A stretch of DNA of 64,000 bases from Pseudovibrio brasiliensis. GTDB lineage: Bacteria > Pseudomonadota > Alphaproteobacteria > Rhizobiales > Stappiaceae. Positions within the stretch are counted from its first letter, which is position 1, and each line of letters opens with the position of its first letter. The notes under the pieces are model-generated. The model searched no databases, was not told where the DNA came from, and saw nothing but the letters and a program-made list of their open reading frames with translations. The DNA is taken from assembly GCF_018282095.1 (NCBI RefSeq), contig NZ_CP074128.1:1-64000 (forward strand), read 5' to 3'. Positions 7,409 to 17,434 of the stretch are shown here, one piece after another. The position numbers and the translations under genes were made by a program.

Positions 7409-10400
7409 TCAGGTTACAGGGAATGCGTTTTCGATTGGAAGTTCTGTGTCGTAGGGCATGATATCATCAGTTCGAAAAGAGAGCGTTGCACCTGTTACAT
7501 CCGCGTTCTGAGCATTGAATGTGGTTACGGTTTCCCAGTCATACGTGTCTTTATAACGGTCGAAGTCTGCTTGCAGAATATAGCTTCCGTCTTCTGCTTT
7601 TAGAATACGAATATATTGATCGATGTATGTTTGGACATACGTGAAGTTATCATCGCAATGTGTCTCAAAGAGCATAGATAGGTTTATCAAATCGCGATCA
7701 TTTTCATCTCCGACGTTCAGCTGAAAGTCCGCGATATGATCTGCTGCTCCATCCAGTTGCTCAAAGAAGTAGATATCTGAGCCTACGCCACCTGTCAGAG
7801 TATCTTGTCCTTCACCAGCGTAGAGGTGATCGTTGCCTTCATACCCGTTGATTGAATCGTCACCTTCAGTGCCTCGCAGTGTGTCATCTGCCGATGTTCC
7901 ATCAACTGGGTTTTTGTCGCTTCCGATCTCTCCATCAGCTTTGGATAGCATCTGAATTGTCGTAATGGACGGTGATGAACTCCCGGTTTCGGTATGAAGG
8001 ACCACAGAAAGGCTTCTTGCTTCAAGACTGTCTGAGTTGGTTGAGAACGTAAGCGAGTTGATCAGGTTTTGATAGCTGGAAGCATTGAGGTTGCCTGAGA
8101 AGTTCAATGTGAATACGCCGTTGTCGCTATCTTGCAGCTCACCATTGAGACCATCGATTGCTGTATAGTTCAGGACATCACCGTCTTGGGCATTGAAGAG
8201 TTTTACCGTTAGACCGGTTATTGGTTCCTGCAAACCGTCAATCTTGGCAGACTTGGCAACTGCCAAGTCCTCTCCATCAATCTGATAGGTGGCGTCCAAA
8301 TGCTGTTCTTCCCAAGGAGCGGGTTGTTCGATTGAGACCGTAAGGTCGCTGATCCTGAGAGTGTCTGCAGACGTGAGTTCACCTGGAGCCACCAATCTTA
8401 TTGTCGTGGCTGAGGAGATGTGATTGCTAAGATCGAGGCTAATCGTTTTGGACTGCGAGTGGTTGTCGGTACTGCTGATTTCAACAATCCTCTGAACCGA
8501 GCCCTCGGCCATCATGATCTCAATATAGAAGAGTTTACTTGCTGCTGATGAACTGAAATCGGCCGTGTAGCTAAGCGAAAGCTGCGCCGATTGAGCACCC
8601 GTTAGATCAAATGTTTTGCTGAGGCTTGCAAGATTATCGTCGCCATTTGCAGAAGCGCTAGACCGATCTGTCAGAACAAGTTCGCCCGTTGCTTCATCAA
8701 TATAAATGTCGGAGGATCCATCGTTCGAGACGGTGGCTAAGCCGTCATCTCCAGACTCTTTCCACGCTTCGGACCGAATATCATCGGAGATATTACTGGT
8801 GTAATTATCAGAGCCAAAGTCCCAACTGACTTGGTAACTGCCAGCTTCGCGTGTGTGCAGGTAAACTGTCGGAGGCGAGGTTGGCATATTATGGCCTTCG
8901 GTGACCTGGATCTGATAGTCCTGTGATGCTTCTGCGCCAGATGGATCTCTGGCTACAATCGTCACGTTATAGATATTGTCGCCATCTTGATCTGTCGGAA
9001 CATCATAAGAGACTTCATCTTTCCAGCTGACTTTGCCTGTTTGCACGTCGATATTGAAATGGGCCGCATCTGGCCCTTGGAGAAAAAAATGGAGTCTGTC
9101 TCCATCAGCGTCTGATGCGTTCGCTGTGAAGATATCCTGTGGTCCGTTGTCTTCGACAGTCAAATGAAGGGGCGTGTTTTGTCCAACGCCTGAAAAGATT
9201 GGAGCATCGTTCTCCGGACTGAGTTCGATAGAGACAGTTACGGTTTCACTGCGCTCACCATCGGCATCCTGAATGTAGTAACTAAAGCTATCAGACCCAT
9301 TGGCGTTTGGGTGTCCGGCGTAGTTGAATGTGTTGTCCGCGTTCTGCGCCAGATGCCCCTTGGCAGGTGCCAAGATGATATGAACGGAGTAACCTTCTCT
9401 ATTCAGAATGTCGTTCCCCAGGAGATCCAAAACGAGCGGTGTATCTTCCTTGCCAGTGAACTGGTCAGCAACGGCGATAGACTTTCCATCAGAAACGCCG
9501 AAGGAGAAAGAGAGCGGAAGAGTATCACCATCTCCGTCGGTTGCAACGATGTCGAACGCCATCGAGATTTCAGAGATAGTTGCATGGTCAATCGGTGTGA
9601 AGAACTCGACTTTATAAGATCCTGTGTTGCCTGGGTCCAATGTGACTTTGAAGACCAGCGTACCGTCCTGTGTCTTCGCGACGAGTTCGTTTCCGATGCC
9701 AGATAAAGAATAGAAGACCTGCGCTCCATTGACGGTAAATGGGGCAGGCGTGCCGCTCATGCTGGATGAAAATATGAGTGCTTTTGTTGAACCAACATCT
9801 GCTCCCCATTGAATGTTGAGCGTGCCTGATTGAGAAATGGATGCATCTCCGTTCATACGCGCCTCAAAGAGGTCTGTTTCGGAAAGGCTAATATTCTCCG
9901 GTGCAGAACTTGCGACAGGTACGCTATCTGAAATGGAAATATGCAGTGTCCCAGTTGCTGCATCACCATCTGTGTCGGTCGCTATGTATTGCAGTTGAAA
10001 CTGGTCAACGCTCTGAGAATGATCGAGGGGAGCATGCTGAGTAACGAAATACGCTCCACTCGCGGAATTCAGCGTCGCGCTGAAAATTGCCGTCGTACCT
10101 TGCAGAAGCGTTATTTTGTCACCTGAAAGATCCCAGCTGAAGCCTGTTGGAAGAGGAGCTTCTGTCCATGAGACCTGTACTCCATCTACACCAGCGGAGA
10201 CTGGGAGTACACCTGTCAGACCAAGACTATCCTCAGCCGATGTGTTGCTTTGATCTGTTTGCGTAAAAACATCGTCGCTCAGCGCGAGTTCGATTGGCGC
10301 TCCAACAGTAGGGCTATCATCTTTGATAGAAACGCTGATGTGCCCTTGGGCTGTGTCACCATCTCCATCGGTGATCACGTAGTGGAGTTTGATTTCTTCC

Positions 10401-12148
10401 TGATCTAGCCCATTGGTGTGTTGAAGCGGGTTATGTTGCTTGACTGTGTAGGCACCTTTGTCACCCGTAAACGTTGCCGTCAGGATCAGCGTATCGCCCT
10501 GCTTTACACTGAGCAGTTGACCTTCGATGATGTAAATCAGACCATCTGGATCTTTCGGCAATTGCCAACTGATGTTTGCACCATCTGCTCCAGTGTTATG
10601 AGGCAGGTAATCTGATGAGAAACTCAGTTCGGCTTCGTCGCTCAACTGGCTCTCATCGAAAACGATCTGATTAAGTGGGAACGCCTTGGGTGTATCATCA
10701 ATCGACGTGACGATAAGAGTGCCAATCGCACTTTGCGCCTGGTTGTTTGTCGCTGAGAAGTTCAAGTTGAATACCGCATCACCGTTACCTGCGTTTATGA
10801 TTGCGTTGTGTTGTGTCACACTGTAGGTGCCAGTTGACGCATTCAGAGATACAGTTAGGACGATCTGCCCGGCTTGCAGGATAAGAAGTGTTTGCCCCTC
10901 CTGAACGAAACTAAAGCCCGGAGATGGGGTTGGATCATCCCATGTCAGCGCGACAGGACCTTGTTGTGAGCCTATCGGCAGATTGCCTGTTGTTGATGTG
11001 CTGCTCGGATCCCCATCTGATCCTCCTGTTAAGCCTGCCTCAGATATGGTCGCTGATAGGTTCCATTCCGACGGCATAGGATCGTTAGTTACGCGAAGAT
11101 CCAGATAAGAGATCAGACTGTCCCCATCTGCATCTTTTGCAATGAACCGGAAACTGAGTAGGAGATCCGAAGTGCCAGCAGAGTGATCTAACTGCGCAAA
11201 CTGCTGATAGGTGTAGGTGCCGTTGGTTGACGTGGGATCCAACGTAACTTTGAAAACGAGCGTACCATCTCCTTTTAGGCCTTTCAGAATATGTTGACCT
11301 TGTGGGCCAAACTCAGACTGAAAAAGGACCCGCGCACCGCCGGAGGTAATATCGAGCGGATCACCTGAGCGGCCGAGTGGGCGTCCAGCTGCATCAAGTG
11401 TAAATAGCAGTGCGCGGGAGTTGGTACCATCCACGCCAAAATCAATAGCGAGGCTATCGCTGACTGAGATATCGGTGGACGTGCGAAAGGATGCTTCTTC
11501 TACAGTGAGTATCGGAAGATCATTTGCTCGGGAAACTGTCGAGTTTGGTTGAACATACAAGTCTGCGGGAGAAAACTGAGGAACTGCAATACTCTCAGGA
11601 TTGCTTGTTTTTGAAAGAGCAAAAGGAGTGTCTTCCAAGACGGATTGCTTGTTTTCCGCCAAATGATTGTGACTGGTGGTAGAACTTAACTCTGCCAATC
11701 TGGGTGTTTGGTTCAAATTGGGAAGACTTGCAGTTTCCAGATGTTGCTGAGATTCTTCGGTAGGTTTGTCTGTTTTGCTCTGGGCAGGAGAGGGGGCATC
11801 CTCCTGAAAGCTGCCAAGTTCCAATGCAGCATCGATTTGCACGGCTGCCAAGAACTGACTTTGTGTTGTGAGCGGGCCAGATGGCATCAAAATAAAGAAC
11901 TCGTTGGCCGGTCCGCCAAAGAAGCCTTCAATCACGATAATCTGTCCATCAACTTGCCGAATGTGCAACTGGGTACCATCTCGCGCGAGTTGGGCTGTCC
12001 CGATCGTGTTGGAAAGGTCAACCAGCTGGCCGCTTTCCCTCTTGAGAAGGACTGCGCCACGCGAAGGTGGCAGAGGTTCAGCCAACAGGATTGGGGGAGG
12101 GGATTGCAAAGTAGTTGTATTCGTGGGCGCTGAGTTGATGTGAGCCAT
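7409..12148 (-). CDS. Giant type I secreted repeat protein (VCBS/cadherin-like, RTX C-terminus)
   Basis: This 1579-aa protein looks like a type I secretion substrate of the large adhesin kind. It has no Sec signal. The N-terminal region (about 30-110) resembles the conserved leader of BapA/LapA-like proteins, followed by a polar linker. Five tandem repeats of about 120-130 residues (about 220-885) each end in an acidic D-x-D-G-D segment and match the T1SS-143-type repeat. Two cadherin-like domains follow (about 890-1085), then a beta-rich region. Near residues 1420-1460 are glycine-aspartate nonapeptides of the RTX type (GTEGDDSINGYEGNDHLYAG), and the last ~110 residues are the uncleaved secretion signal. 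Domain edges are approximate. No ABC exporter or membrane-fusion gene is nearby; only a TolC-like gene sits next to it. Adhesion or biofilm formation is the likely role. Confidence 0.85.
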   Translation of the reverse strand: MAHINSAPTNTTTLQSPPPILLAEPLPPSRGAVLLKRESGQLVDLSNTIGTAQLARDGTQLHIRQVDGQIIVIEGFFGGPANEFFILMPSGPLTTQSQFLAAVQIDAALELGSFQEDAPSPAQSKTDKPTEESQQHLETASLPNLNQTPRLAELSSTTSHNHLAENKQSVLEDTPFALSKTSNPESIAVPQFSPADLYVQPNSTVSRANDLPILTVEEASFRTSTDISVSDSLAIDFGVDGTNSRALLFTLDAAGRPLGRSGDPLDITSGGARVLFQSEFGPQGQHILKGLKGDGTLVFKVTLDPTSTNGTYTYQQFAQLDHSAGTSDLLLSFRFIAKDADGDSLISYLDLRVTNDPMPSEWNLSATISEAGLTGGSDGDPSSTSTTGNLPIGSQQGPVALTWDDPTPSPGFSFVQEGQTLLILQAGQIVLTVSLNASTGTYSVTQHNAIINAGNGDAVFNLNFSATNNQAQSAIGTLIVTSIDDTPKAFPLNQIVFDESQLSDEAELSFSSDYLPHNTGADGANISWQLPKDPDGLIYIIEGQLLSVKQGDTLILTATFTGDKGAYTVKQHNPLQHTNGLDQEEIKLHYVITDGDGDTAQGHISVSIKDDSPTVGAPIELALSDDVFTQTDQSNTSAEDSLGLTGVLPVSAGVDGVQVSWTEAPLPTGFSWDLSGDKITLLQGTTAIFSATLNSASGAYFVTQHAPLDHSQSVDQFQLQYIATDTDGDAATGTLHISISDSVPVASSAPENISLSETDLFEARMNGDASISQSGTLNIQWGADVGSTKALIFSSSMSGTPAPFTVNGAQVFYSLSGIGNELVAKTQDGTLVFKVTLDPGNTGSYKVEFFTPIDHATISEISMAFDIVATDGDGDTLPLSFSFGVSDGKSIAVADQFTGKEDTPLVLDLLGNDILNREGYSVHIILAPAKGHLAQNADNTFNYAGHPNANGSDSFSYYIQDADGERSETVTVSIELSPENDAPIFSGVGQNTPLHLTVEDNGPQDIFTANASDADGDRLHFFLQGPDAAHFNIDVQTGKVSWKDEVSYDVPTDQDGDNIYNVTIVARDPSGAEASQDYQIQVTEGHNMPTSPPTVYLHTREAGSYQVSWDFGSDNYTSNISDDIRSEAWKESGDDGLATVSNDGSSDIYIDEATGELVLTDRSSASANGDDNLASLSKTFDLTGAQSAQLSLSYTADFSSSAASKLFYIEIMMAEGSVQRIVEISSTDNHSQSKTISLDLSNHISSATTIRLVAPGELTSADTLRISDLTVSIEQPAPWEEQHLDATYQIDGEDLAVAKSAKIDGLQEPITGLTVKLFNAQDGDVLNYTAIDGLNGELQDSDNGVFTLNFSGNLNASSYQNLINSLTFSTNSDSLEARSLSVVLHTETGSSSPSITTIQMLSKADGEIGSDKNPVDGTSADDTLRGTEGDDSINGYEGNDHLYAGEGQDTLTGGVGSDIYFFEQLDGAADHIADFQLNVGDENDRDLINLSMLFETHCDDNFTYVQTYIDQYIRILKAEDGSYILQADFDRYKDTYDWETVTTFNAQNADVTGATLSFRTDDIMPYDTELPIENAFPVT
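8253..8266. repeat. Palindrome variant TTGGCAACTGCCAA inside the giant gene
   Basis: One base differs from the exact core, but the flanks extend the symmetry: ACTTGGCAACTGCCAAGT spans 8251-8268. It is read as L-A-V-A-K in the protein. Confidence 0.65.
9360..9373. repeat. Palindrome variant TTGGCAGGTGCCAA inside the giant gene
   Basis: A further one-base variant of the core, read as L-A-P-A-K in the same frame as the copy at 8253. More degenerate relatives appear near 8830 and 10555, and isolated half-sites near 11812 and 11846. Confidence 0.6.
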
Positions 12149-12184
12149 GACTGCATTCCTCCTCGTTTCAAAATTGTTAGTGTT

Positions 12185-13030
12185 TTAATTGATCTGTTGG
12201 GTCGCCAGACGCCGCAGTTCTCGCTTCCGGTTTTTCTCAAGCAAACGCTCAGAAAGTCCGAGGTGCAGCAAAAGCGTCGAATGCTGAGCTTTGTCTGTAA
12301 AACATAGGCGAATGAGTTCTGCTTCAGCCGAGATCAGCTGAAGTTCTGCATTCTGCAGCTCGGCTAGAGTAGTGAGATAAGCAGGAACGTGCTCGGGACT
12401 TACTTTAATCCGAGCAAGTGCGGCCTCATAATTTCGCCTCTGGTGCGATACTCTGGACTGAAGCTGCTTATAGGTTTTGATCGCTCTGGAAAGTGATTTG
12501 CTTTCCTCGTATGCATCAGTAGGTGATCCTGAACCATTCAACAGAGATGAAGTGATCACTGGCTGAAGGTTGAAACTGCGGCTTCCCGTGTACTGTGTGA
12601 AGGTAGTTTGCGCAAAAAGGAGTTCGTTCTGCTGCAGTTCCTTTAGCGTGTCACTGATTGAGTTGCGCTGCGCTTCCAACGCTTCAACGTGTTCCAAAAC
12701 TTGAGTTGCTTTGATCTCAGGATGTCTATCCAAGACTGTGGTTATCGCGTTTAAATCCCTCAGCGATCTCAGATAAACGTGCGTTTGTTGCGTTACTAAG
12801 TAGAGCACAGCATAAACATCTAGAGTTTCACGCAGAAACTTAGTTTTCTGCTGTTTTGATGCCGTCTTCCAGCTTGTCGGACTTAACGTCTGGTTGAACC
12901 GCAAGGTGTCTTCAAGCGCTTCACGCAGAGTTTTTGCCTTTGCGGAAGATCCTACCGATCCTAAGGCGACAGCGCCTATCATCGGATAAATCCAGCAGTG
13001 TTTGAAACGCATATTTTGCCACTGCAACAT
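12185..13030 (-). CDS. Short TolC-like outer membrane efflux protein
   Basis: This 281-aa protein resembles the helical half of TolC-family outer membrane factors. After a signal peptide (about residues 1-31, ending GSVGSSAKA) comes K-T-L-R-E-A-L-E-D, the form with which mature TolC proteins usually open, then long helices rich in Leu, Gln, Glu and Ala that would form coiled coils. TolC proteins are usually 420-500 aa, so this one lacks roughly a third and has only part of the internal duplication. It may be a divergent partner for the adjacent giant protein (36 bases apart, same strand, giant gene downstream) or a shrunken remnant. The start is uncertain: ATG 13030 has a G-rich upstream, and ATG 13012 begins the signal peptide more tightly. 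Confidence 0.6.
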   Translation of the reverse strand: MLQWQNMRFKHCWIYPMIGAVALGSVGSSAKAKTLREALEDTLRFNQTLSPTSWKTASKQQKTKFLRETLDVYAVLYLVTQQTHVYLRSLRDLNAITTVLDRHPEIKATQVLEHVEALEAQRNSISDTLKELQQNELLFAQTTFTQYTGSRSFNLQPVITSSLLNGSGSPTDAYEESKSLSRAIKTYKQLQSRVSHQRRNYEAALARIKVSPEHVPAYLTTLAELQNAELQLISAEAELIRLCFTDKAQHSTLLLHLGLSERLLEKNRKRELRRLATQQIN

Positions 13031-13324
13031 CCCGGTCCCCAACCCGGCACACAGCTAAAACAGCGCGCCGCCCTCTTAAGACTTCATTAACAATTGCAAC
13101 TAGGGAACCTGAATTGGTTGAATGTGACAATTCTGAAATCAAAGGATTGAAAAAGCGAGGGCGAAAAAGAAGGGGTATTGCTTCTAGGGAGCCAAGACGG
13201 GTGTTAAAAGGCAAAATATCTCAGCGTTTACGCCTGAGCGCGTGACAGATGAATGGGATAGTTTCCTCAGGTCTGTCACGTCAGATTACATGCAAAAGAA
13301 AAGACTTTTGAATAGAGCTTCGTC
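13031..13324. other. Gene-free stretch with two hairpins downstream of hsp70
   Basis: This gap should carry the transcript end of the Hsp70-type gene and the promoter of the TolC-like/giant-protein pair. It contains a 9-bp inverted repeat, CGTGACAGA (13241-13249) and TCTGTCACG (13272-13280), and next to it a smaller hairpin with arms CTCAG and CTGAG near 13220-13238. No gene was found. Confidence 0.55.
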
Positions 13325-14581
13325 TTAGCCGAACTTTCGTTTCGCGTCGGCTGCAAGGCCAAGACCTACGGCTCCAAACACGTCGCCTTCTACGATAGAG
13401 GCGTTAGGCATCAGGGACTTGAAGTGATCGCGAAGCATTGGAATGCGTGTGGTACCGCCGGTCAGGAACATGCTGTTGATTTGATCTGCTGTCACGCCTG
13501 CCTTGCTGAGGGCTTCCTGAATGGTGGTTTCGATTTTGCCCACAGAAGCGGCAATAGCCGCGTGGAAATCGGCATTGGATGCATCCACTTGAACGTCTTC
13601 TTCTTCCAGCTCAATCTTAAGGCTGGCAATTTCGGAGGAAGACAGGTCAATCTTGGTCTGCTCCACGCGTGTGGCAAGCATGTGGCCATCTTTAGCACGG
13701 ATTACCTCGCGAAGGCGCTCCACCAGATGTGGCTGCGCTGCTTCGCGTCTGACTTCGCCGAGTTCGCGCAAAATGTTTGGAGAATACAGCTGGTTGATGA
13801 ACTGCCAGGTGGTCAGATCGAAGTAGTATTTGGAGGGCAGTGCACGTTTGCCGTCTTTGGTGAGAGTTTTATAGCCCAGATGCGGCATCACCTGTGCAAG
13901 CGACAGCAGGCGGTCGAAATCCGTACCTCCGATGTGAACACCTGTGTTGGCAAGAATGTCGCCTGTGCGGTCTGCTGCATTTCGCCGTTCAGGAGAAACG
14001 CGAATAACGGAAAAATCAGCTGTACCACCACCGATATCCAGTACCAGAATAAGTTCTTCACGAGTAACAGACTGCTCATAGGCCAATGCAGCTGCAATCG
14101 GCTCATACTGGAATGCAATTTGCTCAAAACCTTCTTGGCGCGCGATACCTTCCAGCGTGTTTTGCGCTGCACGGTCAGCGACTTCATCACCATCGATGAA
14201 ATGCACCGGACGTCCTAGAACCACCTTAGTGACATCTTCCTGCATATGTGTATCAAGCTTGCGTTTCAACTGGCGCAGGTACAGTGCAATGATGTCACGA
14301 AACGCCATACGACCGCCCATGACAGCTGTTTTCTCCTGAATGAGGGATGTGCCCAGAACACTCTTGAGAGCCTGCATAAGGCGGCCTTCATCGCCTCTGA
14401 TGTACTCTTCTTTCGCCTGTCGTCCATAAACGATCTGCTCGTCCTCAAAATTGAAGAAAATGGCAGACGGCATTTCCGTGTGGCCTTCTTCCAGCATCAC
14501 CAGTTCTGGTGTTTCGCCTGAGTAGATGCCCACTGTGGAGTTAGAGGTGCCAAAATCGATGCCTGCGAATGCGCTGTTCAT
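13325..14581 (-). CDS. Hsp70-family chaperone (YegD type)
   Basis: This 418-aa protein is an Hsp70-family ATPase of the YegD kind, which keeps the nucleotide-binding domain but lacks the DnaK peptide-binding domain. All three ATPase motifs are visible: phosphate 1, D-F-G-T-S-N-S-T-V-G (about 7-16); phosphate 2, LDIGGGTADFSVI (about 195-207); and the adenosine motif LTGGTTRIPMLRD (about 380-392). ATG at 14581 has GAGG upstream at good spacing and begins right before the first strand. The gene stands alone, divergent from gmd. The partner or client is unknown. A role in stress tolerance is inferred from the family only. Confidence 0.85.
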   Translation of the reverse strand: MNSAFAGIDFGTSNSTVGIYSGETPELVMLEEGHTEMPSAIFFNFEDEQIVYGRQAKEEYIRGDEGRLMQALKSVLGTSLIQEKTAVMGGRMAFRDIIALYLRQLKRKLDTHMQEDVTKVVLGRPVHFIDGDEVADRAAQNTLEGIARQEGFEQIAFQYEPIAAALAYEQSVTREELILVLDIGGGTADFSVIRVSPERRNAADRTGDILANTGVHIGGTDFDRLLSLAQVMPHLGYKTLTKDGKRALPSKYYFDLTTWQFINQLYSPNILRELGEVRREAAQPHLVERLREVIRAKDGHMLATRVEQTKIDLSSSEIASLKIELEEEDVQVDASNADFHAAIAASVGKIETTIQEALSKAGVTADQINSMFLTGGTTRIPMLRDHFKSLMPNASIVEGDVFGAVGLGLAADAKRKFG

Positions 14582-14894
14582 TTTTAGACCTCTCATCATG
14601 CCTTTTGACAGGCAAAGCTATGCAGTTGCCAGAGTAACGGCTGCGTTTGGATATTCAGGTTCGGGATACCTCCCCAAGGCATTTGGGAGGGCGAGCTTGA
14701 TACACGGTGATCTGTGGGATTGCCAGTTAATTTTGAGGGAACTTGGATATCCTTGTGGGCGAAGCTGAAACCTCGTTTAAAAACATTACTCTGCAAAGTG
14801 ACCTAGAGAATGAGGGGGCATGTTTTCAGAATTGCGACAATAACCAGTTTCCTCCTAGGTTCATGCTCTGTTTCCCTAAGATTTTGGGCGTGTG
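14582..14894. other. Divergent promoter region, hsp70-like and gmd
   Basis: This stretch of about 313 bases separates two divergent genes and must hold both promoters. A hairpin with arms CCTCCCCAA (14669-14677) and TTGGGAGG (14683-14690), with one bulged base, lies about 90 bases upstream of the Hsp70-type start. No coding sequence was found. Confidence 0.5.
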
Positions 14895-15962
14895 ATGACC
14901 TTGCAAAAGACAGCATTGATAACGGGTGTGACTGGACAAGATGGCGCTTATCTGAGCCGTTTTCTGCTTGATAAGGGCTATGTGGTTCATGGTGTTAAGC
15001 GCCGCTCCTCCAGTTTTAACACCGGGCGGATTGAAGGAATTTACCAGGACCCGCATGAAGAAGATGCACACTTTATTCTTCACTATGGTGATCTGACGGA
15101 TGCGACCAATCTGATCCGGATTATGCAGGAAGTGCAACCGGATGAAGTCTATAACCTTGGTGCGCAGTCACACGTGAAGGTGAGTTTTGAAACCCCGGAA
15201 TACACGGCCAACAGCGACGCTCTTGGTGCACTGCGTTTGCTGGAAGCGATCCGCATTCTCGGACTGGAAAAGAAAACAAGATTTTATCAGGCATCAACGT
15301 CAGAGCTTTATGGTCTGGTTCAGGAAGTTCCGCAGAAAGAAAGCACGCCCTTCTATCCGCGGTCTCCATATGCTGCTGCGAAACTCTATGCCTATTGGAT
15401 AGCTGTAAACTACCGCGAAGCCTATGGAATCCATGCATCAAACGGTATTCTCTTCAACCATGAAAGCCCGTTACGCGGTGAGACGTTCGTGACGCGGAAA
15501 ATCACCCGCGCAGCAGCGGCAATCAGCCTGGGCCAACAAGAGAAACTCTACCTCGGCAATATTGATGCTCAACGAGACTGGGGGCATGCGCGTGATTTCA
15601 TCGAAGGCATGTGGATGATGCTGCAACAGGATCAGGCTGATGACTATGTCCTGGCTACAGGGATGATGACATCTGTTCGCCGTTTTGTAGAAATGGCCTT
15701 CGCTCATTGCGGCACTGATATTGAGTGGCAGGGAGAGGGCATTGAGGAGCGAGGTCTTTGTGCGCGAACCGGTCGTTCATTGATTGAAATTGATCCTAGG
15801 TATTTCCGTCCTTCTGAAGTGAATGAGCTGCTAGGTGATGCAAGCAAGGCGCGGCAGAAGTTGGGATGGGAGCCTAAAACGTCTCTAGAGGCGTTGGTGC
15901 AAGAGATGGTGCAGGCCGATTTGGAGGGGCTACAAGAGTATCGGGTGCTCGAAGATGCCTGA
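14895..15962 (+). CDS. gmd: GDP-mannose 4,6-dehydratase
   Basis: Gmd removes water from GDP-D-mannose to give GDP-4-dehydro-6-deoxy-D-mannose, the first step to GDP-L-fucose and related 6-deoxyhexoses. The Rossmann motif [10 protein letters not shown] is at residues 10-20, the catalytic S-T-S-E-L-Y segment near 132, and the Y-A-A-A-K dyad near 155. The sequence is full length (355 aa) and conserved throughout, including the family's [10 protein letters not shown]-type substrate loop. ATG at 14895 is preceded by an in-frame GTG one codon earlier. It overlaps fcl by 8 bases, so the two form an operon. The product could feed capsule or other surface sugars, such as those of the capsule genes near 60-64 kb. 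Confidence 0.94.
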   Translation: MTLQKTALITGVTGQDGAYLSRFLLDKGYVVHGVKRRSSSFNTGRIEGIYQDPHEEDAHFILHYGDLTDATNLIRIMQEVQPDEVYNLGAQSHVKVSFETPEYTANSDALGALRLLEAIRILGLEKKTRFYQASTSELYGLVQEVPQKESTPFYPRSPYAAAKLYAYWIAVNYREAYGIHASNGILFNHESPLRGETFVTRKITRAAAAISLGQQEKLYLGNIDAQRDWGHARDFIEGMWMMLQQDQADDYVLATGMMTSVRRFVEMAFAHCGTDIEWQGEGIEERGLCARTGRSLIEIDPRYFRPSEVNELLGDASKARQKLGWEPKTSLEALVQEMVQADLEGLQEYRVLEDA

Positions 15963-16923
15963 TTTACCGGAGATCAAATTCAATCTTGCGGGAAAAACGG
16001 TTTTTGTAGCTGGGCACAAAGGCATGGTTGGCGGCGCGTTGATGCGCCGATTGGAACAAGAGGATTGCTCGCTTTTAACGGCTGACCGCAAACAAGTGGA
16101 TCTCACGGTTCAAAGTGAAACACTAATGTTTTTGCAGGATATGAAGCCGGATGCGGTGATTGTTGCGGCAGCCAAAGTAGGGGGGATATGGGCGAACAAT
16201 GAATATCCCGCAGACTTCCTTTATGAAAACCTTGCGATAGAAACCAACCTCATCCGCGGAGCTTATGCAGCCAACGTACAAAAGCTGCTGTTTCTGGGCT
16301 CGTCCTGTATTTATCCAAAACATGCGCCACAGCCGATCTCAGAAGAGGCGTTGCTCTCCGGACCTCTGGAGCCAACCAATGAGTGGTATGCCATTGCCAA
16401 GATTGCTGGAATAAAACTTTGCCAGGCTTTTCGAAAACAGCACGGATGCGATTTCATCTCTGCGATGCCAACCAACCTGTATGGTCCGGGCGATAACTTT
16501 GATCTGACAACCAGCCATGTACTGCCGGCACTCATGCGTAAAGTGCACGAAGCGAAAGAAAATGGTGCGGCCTCCTTTGAGATTTGGGGAACAGGAGCGC
16601 CACGGAGAGAGTTCCTTCATTGTAATGACTGTGCAGACGCACTGGTGTACTTGCTGAAGAATTACTCAGCTGATGAGCACATCAATGTCGGTTTCGGAAC
16701 GGATATCTCTATTCTGGAACTTGCAGAAAAACTAGCAAGTATCCTGGGGTTCGAAGGCTCTGTTGAGAAGGACACCTCTAAGCCTGATGGTACTCCGAGA
16801 AAACTCATGAGTTCTGAGCGACTGGCGCAGCTGGGTTGGAAACCATCCATCTCATTGGATGTGGGGATTGCAGAGACCTACAATTGGTTCCTTCAGCACC
16901 ACCGTGAAAAAACAACGGCATAA
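15955..16923 (+). CDS. fcl: GDP-L-fucose synthase
   Basis: Fcl (WcaG) epimerises and reduces the Gmd product to GDP-L-fucose using NADPH. The Rossmann motif G-H-K-G-M-V-G is near residue 20, the G-S-S-C-I-Y-P segment with the catalytic Ser/Cys near 115, and the Y-A-I-A-K dyad (Tyr and Lys of the short-chain dehydrogenase type) near 143-147. Length (322 aa) is normal. The start ATG lies inside the end of gmd (8-base overlap), a sign of coupled translation. With gmd this gives a complete two-step route from GDP-mannose to GDP-L-fucose; no fucosyltransferase is adjacent. Confidence 0.93.
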   Translation: MPDLPEIKFNLAGKTVFVAGHKGMVGGALMRRLEQEDCSLLTADRKQVDLTVQSETLMFLQDMKPDAVIVAAAKVGGIWANNEYPADFLYENLAIETNLIRGAYAANVQKLLFLGSSCIYPKHAPQPISEEALLSGPLEPTNEWYAIAKIAGIKLCQAFRKQHGCDFISAMPTNLYGPGDNFDLTTSHVLPALMRKVHEAKENGAASFEIWGTGAPRREFLHCNDCADALVYLLKNYSADEHINVGFGTDISILELAEKLASILGFEGSVEKDTSKPDGTPRKLMSSERLAQLGWKPSISLDVGIAETYNWFLQHHREKTTA

Positions 16924-17069
16924 TTACCTGCTCTCAGAAAAGCTTGGACACTCGCAAATGTCACAGTGCACTTGCCGGTGCTTTCGGTCATGTTGTTTCG
17001 CTGAAATTGGAGACATGAAACCTCGTCGTTTTCCGGGTTCATGCCTCCCGATCTTAAAGGGGTAATAAC

Positions 17070-17414
17070 ATGATTGAACGCATGCACACCAAGCAGCGGA
17101 TGAGCAAAATCGTCAAGCACAATGGTACAGTTTATCTGTGCGGGCAGGTTGGCAATCGCGGTGATAGCATCAAGGAACAGACTGCAGAATGTCTGCGCCG
17201 CGTTGATGAACTGCTGATTGAAGCTGGTTCCAGTCGCGAAAAAATCCTACAGGCGATCGTTTGGCTTTCAGACATGCGCGATTTCGCAGAAATGAATGAA
17301 GTCTGGGATGCATGGGTTCCGGAAGGCCATGCACCAGCACGGGCATGCGGAGAAGCGCGCCTTGCATCTCAAGAACTGCTCGTGGAAGTCATCATCACAG
17401 CAGCTTGCGACTAA
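17070..17414 (+). CDS. RidA-family protein
   Basis: This is a 114-aa member of the RidA/YjgF/UK114 family, small trimeric proteins that hydrolyse reactive enamine/imine intermediates. The typical opening ([14 protein letters not shown]), the mid-segment [27 protein letters not shown] and the C-terminal R-A-C-G-E-A-R-L motif, with the arginine that binds the substrate carboxylate, are all present. A strong AAAGGGG lies upstream of ATG 17070. The gene stands alone about 150 bases after fcl and converges on the CoA-transferase gene. The subfamily is not the canonical RidA but one of the Rid-like groups, so the exact substrate is open. Confidence 0.88.
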   Translation: MIERMHTKQRMSKIVKHNGTVYLCGQVGNRGDSIKEQTAECLRRVDELLIEAGSSREKILQAIVWLSDMRDFAEMNEVWDAWVPEGHAPARACGEARLASQELLVEVIITAACD

Positions 17415-17434
17415 GTCTTTCAAAGAAATAACTG

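Noticed and set aside
12921-13214. A 97-codon minus-strand frame overlapping the TolC-like gene
   Set aside because: It lies in another frame of the leader and promoter region, shows no family features or ribosome site, and its composition is that of a shadow frame.
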